Below are positions 1 to 12,550 of a stretch of DNA of 64,000 bases, in pieces. The DNA lies in assembly GCA_024663395.1 (NCBI GenBank), contig JANFAH010000029.1:186001-250000 (forward strand), written 5' to 3'. Position numbers and translations under genes: made by a program. The stretch is from Pisolithus tinctorius. Taxonomy: Eukaryota; Basidiomycota; Agaricomycetes; Boletales; Pisolithaceae. The notes beneath the pieces are model-generated. The model was not told the origin of the DNA. It made no database searches and worked only from the letters and a program-made list of their open reading frames with translations. How positions within the stretch are numbered: the stretch's first letter is position 1; the number at the start of each line of letters is the position of its first letter.

Positions 1-1200
1 GAAGGGATCATCTCTCACCACAGATTGTCTGAGATTTTGGGCTGCTTTTAATGATGAACAGAATGTGAATGCTATACTTGAAATGTAGTTTATCATTTGA
101 TGAATGACCAGATTTCAAGCATAAACACAACCTTATATAGGGCCGCTCAAAGTTGCTAGAGGTTCGGCTAATTCCTCGGGTGTTTGTTGGGTGTTTGTGG
201 TGAGTTTTCGGCTGAGAATATCAGTATTCAAACTCTGACTGCTCTCGTCTAATCAGAATATTTGATCATCATTTAGTATGCATCCCCATCCCCCCCCCCC
301 CCCCATGTATACATCTGCTTTGTATTCACACTACAATAGTATGTAGTAGTACATATGAATGTGGATGTTTGTCTTCTTTGCTACCAATTCATTATCACTT
401 GCTAGATCTCTCTGTTGATAAGCATGCATGCTTTTTGGTGGAGTTTGAATCTCCAGTCGGAGCTTACATATTCGCTCACAAACTCACAACTCAGAAAATC
501 TCAGAGATTCTGTTGTGTCTCCGATCGGCGCTTCATCGGAAGTGAGGAGATTTAGAGTTGGCCCACCAAAACCTCCTAAGAATAATATTACGTTGTTGAT
601 GAGTTGTTGATGATTTGTTGGCATCTAATGGGTCGATGGGGTCGAGACGAGGACAGAAGAGGGGCTGCGTTTAGAGCGTGGGTGGTGACACCAACACAGC
701 GAGAAAGGGGCGAGAGCTCCGACAGCACTGCAATGGAGAAGTGAGACTGGTACAAATATTGGTTGCTAGCTGTAAATTATGGGAATCTATGACGTGTCCG
801 TAAACAAGGTGCCTGCCGTCCCCGACGGCCCTATCCTCTAGTTATTCGTAAACGACATATTTGTTCGTCGAAGATGATCGGGAGTCGGTCCAGCCTCTCA
901 ACCTGGTCTTTGCGGTGGTAGACGCGGATAGCACGATATCAATGACGTGCACTCGGATTAGGCAGGGCTTGCATTTTTGCTGCGTCGTGGTAACGATCTC
1001 CTGAGTCTTTGACGACTGCTGGTGTGCCTTTTGCTTCGACTTCCTCTTCATTGGGTACTAGACAGGCCTAGCTTTGCATAGTACTGTCCATAGTAGTAAG
1101 AGGGGAGATAAAGACTTAGTGATCAATTGAACCAATCAGCACATCAATGATACATACGGTACACTAGTTTTGGGTCCCATGGCGCTGACCGCTGAGCATA
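1..1200. other. Left flank without recognised gene
   Basis: I see no convincing coding region here. The only open frame of note (842-1051, minus) is short and has no recognisable motif. The DNA is moderately AT-rich, unlike the GC-rich element G3. It may be intergenic or UTR sequence of genes outside the window. Confidence 0.4.
290..304. repeat. Homopolymer run of 15 C
   Basis: An uninterrupted C tract, preceded by CATCCCCAT. It is a simple repeat and a likely spot for sequencing or replication length error. No gene is attached to it. Confidence 0.9.
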
Positions 1201-1389
1201 TTCCACATCGCTCCATTCGATCTAAATGTAGTTATAGTATGGTGTAGCTCAGATCGGAACGGAGCGCGCCAAGTAAAATCCTCTTAGTAGGGTGGGAAGA
1301 CCAGGCTCCTCGCTTCGAGTGTGGGATACTTTAAGGTTCGGACCGAATCTGTCAGCCAACGTCAATGGCAAGTAGCTATTATGTAAGGA

Positions 1390-1440
1390 AGTTCCTAGTG
1401 TCGTGTCGTTGCGAGTGAATAAACTCGCACCGCCACTGCA
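1390..1440 (+). mobile_element. Remnant resembling the 3' end of the G1 LTR
   Basis: About 45 bases match the last part of the G1 LTR (2876-2918) at roughly 80 percent: both hold GTGTCGTTGC, an AGT...ATAA...CTCGCA-like segment and CGCCA, and both end in CA. The upstream LTR part could not be aligned by eye, so the full limits are unknown. It is probably an old, diverged solo LTR or fragment of a related family. Confidence 0.4.
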
Positions 1441-1498
1441 GATACCTATCAGGCGCAAGGTAGAAAACACTTCGCAGTGCAGTCGGACTCGCTCTAAA

Positions 1499-1840
1499 AT
1501 GGTTTGCGCAGAAGGTAGAAAGAACATATTGAACGTATTAGGAAGACTTAGCTTGTTAGAGTCGAAGAAAGACGAGGATAGCGACGAAGAAACTTCTGTA
1601 AATTCGTCGAGGAAGAGGAAGCGCAAGATTAAACACAGTGATTCTTCAGAGGAGGAAGGGGAGGAAGACAGAAAGAAGAAATATAAATGCAAGTTGAAGA
1701 AACGCCAGAATACGTCTTCTGACGAAGACCATAAGTCAGCTTCCGGATCAATACCATCTAAACTATTGAAGTCGAAGAAACCTTTTTCCAAAAAATCCTC
1801 CACCGTTAAACGAAAAAAATCTCACTCCCCGGAGCTGTGA
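1499..1840 (+). CDS. Hypothetical charged low-complexity protein, possibly a 3' exon
   Basis: The frame from an ATG at 1499 to TGA at 1838-1840 encodes about 113 residues. They are rich in lysine, serine and acidic residues, with KRKRK-type basic patches alternating with DED/EEEGEED acidic patches. Such composition is common in disordered tails of nuclear proteins. No domain is recognisable. The frame is open upstream of the ATG into the LTR-like remnant, so this may be the last exon of a larger gene or a chance ORF. The serine-rich open frame on the other strand is a mirror of this biased composition. Confidence 0.3.
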   Translation: MVCAEGRKNILNVLGRLSLLESKKDEDSDEETSVNSSRKRKRKIKHSDSSEEEGEEDRKKKYKCKLKKRQNTSSDEDHKSASGSIPSKLLKSKKPFSKKSSTVKRKKSHSPEL

Positions 1841-1929
1841 GACGAGTTTTCGGGTGGTGCCTTCGTATATCGTGCGATCAGACAAGAGCGTGTCGTGCTT
1901 GGCTGGTCGCAGGCGCCTTGCGGCCGATG

Positions 1930-2235
1930 TCCTTTTTTAATTTTGTGGCGATAAGGGGCCAACGAATCTACGGGAATGCGTATATTACAAAGAGTGGTTC
2001 GCTTTGGGCGCGAAGTCGCAGAAAGACGTAGAGACAGCGGCCGTGAAGGCGTAAGTGTAGAGGGGATAGAGAGGATCCAGTACGTTTGTAGGGAAACGAA
2101 AGGTTATTTGTGCCGCCGTCATGGTGTCGGCGAGAACTTCCTCTTCAAACATCTTCTCTGGACAGCATGTCTTAATACTCTATTGCTTTCGCTGCACGCA
2201 TGGTATACAGTTAGCCACTGGTGTTTGTTGGTTTT
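1930..2235 (+). repeat. Dispersed repeat, copy A
   Basis: About 300 bases are similar (estimated 75-80 percent by eye) to 59945-60245 in the same orientation. The best-conserved block is around 2137-2175, containing TCTTCAAACATCTTCTCTGG and ACAGCATGTCTT. The two copies lie on opposite sides of the transposon stack. Neither has a clear ORF, LTR or terminal inverted repeat. Confidence 0.7.
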
Positions 2236-2624
2236 CAAAGCTTACTGGATCGTCTCCTTCCTGCTGCAGGCCCGAGCAGCAGTTAAGTGTTGCACTATGT
2301 GTTCAATATGCTGTCCAGGTCCTTATCGTCGGGGTTGTTGTAGTATTGTACCACTGCGGATTGGTGTCTAGCCATTGACTGTAGGCTTCCTATATGTTCG
2401 TCAGATGCAGTGGAAGTTCGTCCTACAAACATAAAGTCATTTCAGTGACGCGGAGCCGTAGGAATGATTCAGACTTCCTAGCTACCACATACCACATTCA
2501 TATCCACCTGCATGGTTAAACGTTAAAGCACTGAGTTCACGTATGAGAATTCAGAACTAAATGAGCTCACCTAATATGAGTTTCACTTGCATGCTAACCT
2601 GACTCGTGGAACGATCACGTGTCT

Positions 2625-2629
2625 CATCA
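2625..2629. repeat. Target-site duplication of G1, left copy (CATCA)
   Basis: CATCA directly precedes the G1 5' LTR and recurs directly after the G1 3' LTR at 51311-51315. This shows that the 48.7 kb between them grew out of one original LTR-retrotransposon insertion. Confidence 0.9.
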
Positions 2630-2918
2630 TGTAAGGACTCGGTCCGACGCTGTCGACCGTTTGTTCAGATGGTGAATTCTCTATGACAGTCTTACTTATC
2701 ATCTCATTTGTTTCTTGATCCTACTTTACCCGTAGCAGTACTCTGACATATTTCGTGCCTGCTCTCTAACCTATAAAATGGCCTATGTAGCGTACTGTAC
2801 GGGGACTCTCTTTTCTACCTCGAATCAAACAGACCTTTCACTCTGGAAACGAGTAGTATTTAAGAAGAATCCTGGTGTGGTGTCGTTGCAAGTCTTATAA
2901 CTTCGCATCGCCATTACA
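2630..2918 (+). repeat. G1 5' LTR (289 bp)
   Basis: It starts TGTAAGGACT and ends CCATTACA. A TATAAAA box lies near 2774, so transcription should start about 30 bases on. It differs from the 3' LTR (30260-30410 plus 51173-51310) at seven positions, about 2.4 percent. In six of these the 5' copy keeps CG where the 3' copy has TG or CA. Confidence 0.93.
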
Positions 2919-3053
2919 TATTTTTTTCCTGTCCCAAACGGTCAAAAGAAAACTCGAACTCTAAACAAACCCCTTCGATACCTTCTCAACCATCCGCAGG
3001 CTGATCCCCTGTCGACACTCGAGTAAGTATCCGAAGACACTTAACAAAAAGAA

Positions 3054-6000
3054 ATGGTTAATACCCATTCTACTGCACGCCGAGGCACCCGCACTCGAGC
3101 TTCATCCCTACCCCAAAGCCCAACGACTCAGCCTGGCGCTGAGATCATTGGTGTGCCCCCTCTACCAAAGCTGACCCCGCTCGGGAGTCAGTACTCTACC
3201 CCAATTGAAAAACCCGCTGCTAGTAACATCCGGAGTTATAGCGATGTGGTAAGGTCTGGCTCGAGGAGCCCTAGTCTGGTGCCCCAAGGTGCTACCGTTG
3301 ATGTTCCTGGCTTGAGGACTAGCTCGCCGGTGTATCCCGGTGACATTGGAGTCCCGGAGGCCTCACAGGCTTGTACTGTTAGAGTCTGAGTAGCGACTCA
3401 TAGTACGAACAATGTCTTACCTGATAATGTCCACTGCGACTCTTTATCCATCTTCCCAACGAGTGATATGGAAGCGGAGCAGAACGACTGGACAGAGGTG
3501 GTGTGTAAGAAGTTGCGTGAGCGACAAGCCCACAGCATGTTAAGGCCAGACCAGACAAATGCCGTCCGAAGGGCAGAATGGCAACTGACCCTGGATGAAC
3601 GAGAGAAAATCTGGAGGAGGTCGTTGTCGATGATGAGGGATAACCCTGAAGTGACCTCGTCAGAAAGTGATGAGCCCTCCGCTAAGGGTGAAGGCAAGGG
3701 AAAGGGACCCGATCCTAGGAATTGGGGGAACCTGAAACTTAGCGAGAATGAGATAGACCCAGATGCGCAACGCGCAGCCCTTGCATCGTGGAATGCCGCT
3801 AATAGATTGGCAAATGAGAGCGATGGTGACCAACCTGGACCGTCAAAGGGGAACGATCCGGAGGGCACCGCACAACCCACTGAGGATGAACTCCCAGAAC
3901 CGCATGGCGGGGAAGATGAGCAGATTCCTAAGAGGAGTAAGCTAAAGTGTTCGAAGGAAAACAAGAAGAGGGAGACCAAACCCTCAAGAGAACCCCCAAA
4001 CCTGATAAAGGAGATGGTTGATAAAGTCGTCCATCAAGATCACAAGAGGCGTGAACGACAGAAGACACCGAGGGCTATGGAGCCTGTAAAACAAATCAAT
4101 CCAAAAAGCTACATTGGACTCGCCTTTAAGCGCCTTGAAAAGGATGAGAAGCGCTCCAAAAGATCCAAAAATAAAAGGAAGGCGAAGCACACCTCAGATT
4201 CGTCAAGTGACGACGATACCAGCTCGTCCGAGTCTGCATCTACCACGAGCGAGAGCTCGAATGACGACTCCATATCGTCAAGCTCCAGTAGTGATCCATC
4301 CAGCTATTCTGGCACGAGCGATGACAATTCTTCTTCGACAACCAGCGAATCATCGTTAAGTTTGGGTGGGTTGTCAAGCAGCTCGAACCACCGATGTGGT
4401 AGATCCTGACGCTGCAAGAGTGGTAAGGGAAAGAAACGCAAATCCAAGAAGCGTTCGAAATCTCATCGCAGGACGACTCTTAAGCCCATCCCGCCGAATA
4501 AGTATGACGGGTCCGACGACGTACACACCTTTCAATGGTTCGTTACCGAAGGGGCCGTGTATGTTACAGACGGTCGAGTCAAACCCAAGAAGTGTGCGTT
4601 CATCCTATCCCACTACCTGACGGGTAAGGCACATGAGTTTTACGTGTGGGAAGTCTCAGGGGATCCTTACAAGTGGAGACTCTCGGATTTCTTTATGCAA
4701 CTATTCAACTATTGTTTCCCCATTGATTTCTGAATGCGGCAAAGGGAGAAACTGCAGTCATGTTATCAAAACTCCAAAACAGTAAGGAACTACCTGTATG
4801 AGCTCAATGAGCTATGGAACATGATTGGAGAAACCAACGAACACACAAAGGTCCACAAGTTTTGGTCGGGGCTCCGAAAGGAGCTCCAAAGGGACCTGTG
4901 GAAAGAAAAGTTGAATCCAGAGATCTCATCACTAAAGAAGATCTCGGCCTCTGCAGAGATCCTTGAAATCGCCCAAACCGTCGCTGGTGACTATACTCAC
5001 AGGTCTAAACGACGAAGGAGTAAACACCGGACGGTGGGAAGCGCTGCCGCGTCACCAGAGAGTCCTGAACCCCATAAGTCGGGACACAAGCGAAGACGTG
5101 AAAGGAAGAGGAAGTTTAAAGGTGAAGGCTATCAAAAGGAAGCCACAACGCCCGATAATCACAACTCGGTGTCAAGTCCGGGCCTACTCCGACCAACTCC
5201 GACGCTTAATAAGGTCTAGAGGAGGGTCCGGAAGCAAGTCCGACACACAGGGACAGAACTCCGACTAGCGGAGTGTCGGCAGGAACGAAGTCCGCCGAGA
5301 CGAAGGCGGAGCGGAGTGAGGGCGTCGGGTTTAGCTCGTGCGCTACCCCCTTGCACGATCTCAGCCCTCGTATTTCAGAGGGGGAGTATAGACAGAGAGT
5401 CGGAGATAACTCCGACAGACAGAAGACGGAATCAGAGGGAGTAGGAACTAAGTTGATATTCGTACTGAGGAACAGTGGAGTACAGTACATGTCTTTATAC
5501 TGCTACGGAGGTACAGTAACCGGAATCGGAACTGACATACGGAGACTCATAAGTTTTCAAGTAAAATTTCCTGGACGACGAATGAAGGGTAGACGGAGGA
5601 CATACGAACGGGTAACACAGAACATCCAGAAAAGGAAGCAGTCCAGGCGCTGGACCATGCGGTGAGCGCGCTGCGGAGTACCTGACTGCGAAGGTAGTCA
5701 CATGACCCCTCAGAGAACGGACCGCTCGGTCCGGTAGGAGGGCAACACAAGTCCGACAGCAGTCGGAGCGGAGATGGTTCGTAACCAACAGAAGTTGGGC
5801 GGAGTTGGTGCGGAGTGAGTGAATGACCGGCGGAGTGGAGTGCGGAGTGAGTAAGGGCCTAGTGTGAACGCACGGTTATGACACTCGGGAGGAAAGCGCA
5901 CCAAACGGCAGGATAAACAGAAGCGTGATACTCCTAAACTGAGCAAAGAAGAGCAGGAACGCCACAAGGTGGAGGGCCTATGCTTCATCTGCCATAAGTC

Positions 6001-9000
6001 AGGGCATTTCTCGAGGAATTGTCCTGATCGTCAGACCATGCTCAATGCCGGCAAGTCCTCAGGCGTTATGAGTTTTGGTGTGGGTGTCGACTTCGGAGAT
6101 ATTGAGTGCCAACGTCAGTTGGCAAGTTCATCTAGGCACAGCCCTGAGGTATCCTTGAACTTCATTCAGGCTCGAGGGCCTACGATCCAGGAAGATGATG
6201 GTGTACCTGACGATGACCTCCCAGACCTGGAGAGCGTCTCAGATGACGAAGACTACCGGACTAGCGATAGTACCATTCCCGAAGAAGAAGCCCCGAATGA
6301 CGGAATACATGTCTACGCCTATAGGAGCAACCAGGTCTGTGGAATCTGGTGGGTGGGCACAAAACTAGGGCACCCCCTGGAGGACAGGGCCATGGAACGA
6401 CTATCCAGGATCTGCTACCCTGGCGATGACCCAAACTCGTTGCGCACTTATATGGACTCCCGATTCCTGGTCTATGACCTGATGGATGGCCGACACATGA
6501 TTGTGGAAAGCGAACGAGATGTATTAGGCCCAGGAGACAAGATTACAGTCGAAACGCACCTGCTAATGAACCCTGCTTTCCGACTTGATAGTTGGTACTG
6601 GTTTCGAAAGGGAGAACACGCTGGTATCCCGAAAACGGAACTGAGACACCAAGAGCGTGCGCGGACCTGGAGATCAAACCCCATGGGACGCCCTATTGAG
6701 GACTGCATTATCGCTAAGCTCGAGGAGCACAGTCTTCAAATTCTGGAAGGGGGAAACTCAGGACGATTTGCATGTGTTAGGGAAGATAAGATGACAATTG
6801 ACGTACTTGACTATCACCTGGTGGCCTGCCTGGTCCTCCCGCTGGAAAGGATTTCCAGGCCGGACTTCGACGTCATGCATTGGCATGCTAAGAGGCTGTT
6901 TCGTGCATGTGTAGCCTTAACGAGCAGTGACCCCCTGGAGGAAGAAGACCTGGGGATCTGCGCACTATTCAAGAGCGCTGGAAATGATGAAACCAACAGG
7001 GTCGCAGATCAGTTGAAAGACGCACCGTATGACATGATCCAGTTGAATGGTGTTAAGGTCCGCGATGAGGATAAGTTGACCCTACAGAGAAATTCCTCAA
7101 TAGCCAAGGATTTCACACGAAAGATACCGAAGCCTCTGGTGGTCATCGTGCACGTGAACGGCCACCCGGTGCGCGCGCTGATCAATACGGGATCGCTGGC
7201 TGATTTCATGTCAGTGACACTTGCAGAACAATTGAAAGTGAAACGTATTTCGCTTGAGAAACCTCTCACCATTCAGCTCGCGGTTCAGGGCTCGTGGTCC
7301 AAGGTGAACTTCGGCACTAAGGCCCGTTTCCAATATCAAGGGATTGACTGCGAACGATACTTCGATGTCATGAACTTGCAGAACTACGATCTGATCCTAG
7401 GGACACCGTTCCTCTATCAGCACAAAGTAATGGTGGGGTTACACTCGCCTAGAGTCGTTGTGGGAAGTGTTACGCCCACTGAGATGAAAGGAGCGCAGGT
7501 CTCAACCCTGGAATCACACGCGACAGACGTTTACCATGAGAACCTTGAGAAGGCAAGGAAGTACTTACAGGAATTAGCAAAGCCTCTATGCTCCCAAGTA
7601 GGAGCGACGGCCCTTCCCCCATTCCAAGCCATAAATCACGAGATCCCACTGATAGATGAAAAGAAAATATACCCTTGGCGGCCATCTAGATGTCCAGAGG
7701 CGTTAAGACCTCTTTGGGCGGAAAAGAAAAACGCCTACTTGAAAACCGGCCACTGGGAACTAACCGCGGCAAGGAACACTTGCCCAATGTTGCTAATACC
7801 AAAGGCAGGGAACCCTCTGCGACTCCGTGTGGTGGTCAACCTGCGCGAGCGAAACAAGAATACGTGCAAGTTATTGTCACCGATGCCCAATATGGATGGT
7901 ATCCTACGGTGAGTGGCCAAGAGGCCATATAGGTCGATCATTGATGGAGCTGATGCATACGAACAAATTCGGGTGATCCCTGAGCATGTCAAAAGGATGG
8001 CCGTTACAACCCCAGATGGAAATATGGTCAGTCTGGTAGTCCAGCAAGGTGACTGCAACGCTCCAGCGACATACCAAGCCCTAATGAATCACATTTTTGG
8101 GGAATATGTTGGAACGTTCATGGACGTATACTTGGATGATATAATCATCTACTCTGAGACCCTGGAGGATCACATTAGACACGTCAAACTCGTGCTTGAA
8201 ATCCTCACACGGGAGAAACTTTACCTGAGCGAGAAGAAACTTCGTTTCTTGTGTGACGAAGTGAAGATCCTGGGTTGCGTCGTCACTGATGATGGAATAA
8301 AAATGGATCCTGAAAAGGTCGATCAGATCCTCAACTGGAAAGTCCCCACCAACCGGACGTTATGCAAAGGATTTATTGGGTCAGTAGGCTACCTGGCAGA
8401 CGACATCTACAAAGTCCGCGTACCTTTGGGTGTGCTAGCAGAAGCAAGCGCCGAAACTCGTCCCTTCCGGTGGACGTTTACTGAGCAGTGAGCGTTCAAA
8501 ATGGTGAAACAATACGTTGCCACCTGTGCGAGTCACAGCTGCGTTCCCTTGGAGTATGGACCCGACCGCGAACCCATCTGGGTTATGACCGACGCCTGCG
8601 GAAATGGAATAGGCGGAGTAATTGCACAGGGGAAGGACTGGAAGTCCGTGAAGATAGCTGCCTGTTACTCTGCGAAGATGTCGTCAGCTCAACGTAACTA
8701 CCCCGTTCATGAGCAAGAGCTCCTTGCTGGGGTGGAAACGATGTTAAGGCACCGGGATATACTGCAGGGCACTCACTTCACGTGGGTTACCGACCATAAG
8801 AGTCTGACGTACTTGCTGGAACAGAAAGACCTGTCTGGGAGACAAGCACACTGGTTAGAGAAACTGGCCGAGTTTGACTTTGATATCAAACACGTACCTG
8901 GTGTTGATAACATCCTCCCGGACGCTCTCTCTCGGATGTATGAATTTGATGCACCAGGGACTATCTGTGTGCCCAGAAAATATCTGCATCATGACCTAGA

Positions 9001-11310
9001 GATTGAGGAGTCTGCCAACACGGAGGAACGTCAGCAAATCATCAGCGCACCTTTGTATGTTGGCATCGAAGCGATGGCGATGTCCACCAGGTCCCAAGCG
9101 CAGGCAACAGTGAAACAACCGGAAGACACTTCGCTGAGTGACTCCCCCAAAGCGCCCAAGGCAGCGGGACCATCCTCTGTGTGCCGATTGCGATTAGTGC
9201 TGAAACCTCTGGCGATGCCCTCTCCAACGAGCGTTGAGGAGCGACCTATGGAGGGGGAGCCACCTGCTGCAATGAGCAGTGCGGATGACGCATGCGAACG
9301 CACGGAGGACGCACCTACTCAGCCCGCTACCAAGAGAGTGACCATGTGCCATCGTCGCCCTCCAACACCGCCTGCGGAGACTGGCTGGCCTGAAACCGGT
9401 ATCGAATTTGCTAGGAGAATGAAGAATTGCTTCGTTCTTCTTGGCCCAGGCGAACGAAGGAAGGGGGATGAGGACAGTGAACGTTCCCCACCTGAGGACA
9501 CACACGCTGTAAACACGATGCATGACACGCAGATCCCTATGCCGGACACGGGGCAACTCATGTTGGAAGGTGACATAACGAGGGCACCAACGACTAGGGT
9601 ACCATTGGTTGTATACCCAGGGAGCGAAGGGATACTCAAAGCCGCTAAGCACAAGTATGATAGGGACCCGTTCTTCAAATGGATCATCGAGGACCCACAG
9701 GCTTTCAAGAACTTCAATATCACACCTGACGGATTCATCAGTCTGAAACTCCCAGATCGCACCGTGTTCTGTGTACCTGATATTGAGGTAGACGGCAAAC
9801 GACTTAGGGAGGTCATCATCAACCATGCCCACTCCTTGCTCGCCCACCTAGGCGCCAGAAAGATGGTGTCATATATTCGTGAATTCCTGTGGTGGGACTC
9901 TATGGTGAAAGATGTCACCACATACTGTACATCATGTCAGACTTGCCAACGGAGCAAGCCACTGACCCACAAACCATTCGGACTACTAAACCCACTCTCT
10001 GTACCATCCAGACCTTGGGAATCGATTGGAGTAGACTTTGTGGGACCGCTCCCAGAGTCCAAAGACTGCAATGGCGAGTATGACTCGATAACGGTGATTA
10101 TTGATTTGCTAACTTCCATGGTGCACATCGTACCGAGCTGAACAACCTATACTGCTCGTGAAGTAGCAGAATTAATGTTCGCCAAGGTGTATAAACACCA
10201 CGGCTTACCTCGAGTGATCATTAGCGACCGCGACGTCCTGTTCACTAGTACCTTCTGGAAACGCCTAAATGAGCTAATTGGGATTAAGCAGAAAATGTCG
10301 AGTGTGTACCACCCGGAAACAGATGGCACTACAGAATGCGCCAACCAAACCATTGCCCAGATGCTGAGATGCTGCATCGGGCCGGATCAAAAGGACTGGG
10401 TGTCACGACTACCTGCCATCGAGTTTGCAATCAATAACGCAACATCGGAATCAACTGGTTACGCACCGGACGGATGCCTCGACGGATGATCTGGGACTCC
10501 CCAACGAGAGATGAATACCCAAGCGTGAGAGCGTTTGCCAATAAAATGAAACTTACTCTGTTGGACGCCCATGACACAATCCTAAAGGCACGATTGAAAC
10601 AAGTGGTTGGCGCTAATAAAAAGCGCCAAGTGTGCCCATTTGTTATGGGTGACCTCGTGTACGTCTCCACCAAGAATATTAGCTTGTCAAGGGGGACATC
10701 GCGAAAGCTCGTACTGAAATTCATTGGACCATACTGCATTTCAGACGACTTCGGGAATAATTCTTATCGTGTCGAATTACCTGATAACCTAAAGCAAAGA
10801 GGTATTCACGACGTGTTTCATTCATCATTGTTAAGGGTGCACATACCTAATGACGATAGAAAGTTCCCTGGACGGAAAGACGATCAGATTCCGGAACTCG
10901 GAGGGACAAACCGAGAATGGGCTGTTGACCAGATAATTAGCCATCGTGGCAGCCGATCAGACGCGAAGTTCGAAGTGAAGTGGACAGCTGGAGATCGAAC
11001 ATGGTTACCCTACGACGAGGTTGCGCACCTGAAAGCGCTTACCGATTATTTCGAGGCCATTGGGGTTGATGGGATTGAAAATTTAAGGGACGAGAGCGAT
11101 GGGAGCTCGTCGGACGACGACTCCCAGGTGTTCATAGGACACTTGACACCGCATATCTGTGGGGCCCATTTAAATCGCTCATGTCCCAACTGGAGGTCCC
11201 CATCCACTCACCTACACCCCACTACGGCTGGATCCTCCCACTCTCAAAATCATCAACCCAAGACCCATCCTCGTCCGTACCACCCTCATTGCCCCACTAA
11301 ACACAACTGA
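3054..11310 (+). pseudogene. G1 gag-pol polyprotein, disabled
   Basis: From ATG 3054, gag and pol share one frame to about 10489 once the solo LTR and one TSD copy are removed. Gag is rich in serine and charged residues and ends in a CCHC knuckle (C-x2-C-x4-H-x4-C, near 5985-6025). Pol follows as protease, reverse transcriptase (RT; YLDDI near 8130), RNase H (TDACG near 8590, TDHKS near 8800), integrase (HHCC near 9830-9955, then D, D and E up to about 10345) and a chromodomain-like tail near 10910-11090. Stops: TGA at 3387, 4407, 4731, 7910, 8489 and 10139. A small deletion near 10470 moves the C-terminal part into another frame (10474-11310). The protease reads LINTGS rather than the usual D-T-G (codon 7184-7186). 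No TAA or TAG breaks the frame. The copy cannot make active enzymes. Confidence 0.9.
5170..5883 (+). mobile_element. Solo LTR inside G1 gag (714 bp)
   Basis: The segment starts TGTCAAGTCC and ends GGTTATGACA. It is flanked by CTCGG at 5165-5169 and 5884-5888. Removing it with one CTCGG restores the G1 reading frame exactly across the junction. The interior is rich in CCGAC/GGAGT motifs and has no conserved ORF. Length, TG...CA ends and a 5-bp TSD fit a solo LTR left after LTR-LTR recombination. It does not match the LTRs of G1, G2 or G3, so it marks a fourth LTR family. Confidence 0.85.
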
Positions 11311-12451
11311 CATCCTGCGTCTTCGAGTCGTCCCTATAACCATTCACGCCGCCCTTTGGATCACCCTCGTCGGGCCCACCTATGTTCAGGTTTGCATACA
11401 CGATCCAACTCACGAGCGTTATACACCTCCAGGCCCAGGGGACGCAAGTGCGACTCCCACTGTCATTGTTATGCCTGTAAAACCGCCTCCTACCCGAAGA
11501 GGGCACGTCGCCGATCGCACCCCGCTCCCTTGATATCTCAGCCTGCAAGGCAACCCGTCATCAGCCCCAAAAATCTAGCGATGCTCCACAACACCCTGTC
11601 CAACATTGTTAGCGAGCTACAGAGCTTAGCTATCAACCACTCACCTGACACGAGACGTCATCAGGCCGCCACTATGTCGAACCCTGCCCAAAGTCGTTCC
11701 ATTGAACGGACTAGCTTTGATTATTTTGTCATCTGGGTTGACTCCGGCCCTGGGCAGACAGAGGAGCGACTCTTGGTTCACCATGAGCAGATTTGGTCCT
11801 TCTTCATGTACAACAGAGCGCTGTGGTGAAACGAGGGAGATCCCCTCGACGTCCCTGCTGGATATCGTCAGTTCAGGGAAGCTTACCACCATAGAGCCAC
11901 TACGAGGTCGCAATTCGCTTACCTTGAACCTGGCACGGGACATTGCATTGTCATCATGGGCCCAGCCCCAACTAGGGAGGAAGTTCTGGGAGTGGACGCT
12001 GACCTGCATAGCAGGGAAGAGATAGAGGGCGGGCAGGTACTCAATGCTGCGGAGACTGAGACATTGAATAGCCTGCTCTGGGACGCAGCAGAGAGGGCTA
12101 GACACCAGCGCGATCGCTCCCAGCAAGGTTATCAGGACCGCCAGGATTGTAGAGGAGACAATCATCGTACAAGGGGGCCTCTGGGTGATCGTCCCAACTC
12201 GTCGCCGTTTAGAACACAAGGATCAGAGAGGCCTCGGACCAGTAGACGTCGCAAGACCTCGCATACAAGCAGGCATCGCGAGGCACCTAAAACCACTGCT
12301 GATAATCATCAGAGTGCCACCGTCGCTAGTTCCTCGACCTCTACCTTAGACATGGATCCCCCTTTCGACACCCTCGCCGATCCTACTCATATCATGATTA
12401 ACCATCTAAGCGTCAACAGTGTCTTCGATGGCCCGGACGACGAAGGGGAAT

Positions 12452-12550
12452 TGTCATAGCCATGTCTCGACCCCGGCCGGACTCGGCCTCGCGCTCACTC
12501 AGTCCGGCCTTGGCCTCGCCAATCCCGTATCTCCAGTTGGTCTAGCGCGG
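12452..12550 (+). repeat. G2 5' LTR, first part
   Basis: The first 99 bases of the 528-bp LTR (TGTCATAGCC...CTAGCGCGG) precede the G3 insertion. The rest continues at 22645-23073, giving 99+429=528, equal to the 3' LTR at 29579-30106. Confidence 0.95.

Noticed and set aside
1249..1803. 184-residue minus-strand ORF in the left flank
   Set aside because: It is the complement of the Lys/Glu-rich plus-strand frame, giving an artefactual Phe/Ser/Leu-rich protein.
3398..3979. 193-residue minus-strand ORF in G1 gag
   Set aside because: It mirrors the Ser/charged gag composition and overlaps a recognised gag frame.
3387..10141. Programmed readthrough of the TGA codons in G1
   Set aside because: Six in-frame TGAs in one polyprotein, plus a protease active-site loss and a frameshift, point to decay, not recoding.
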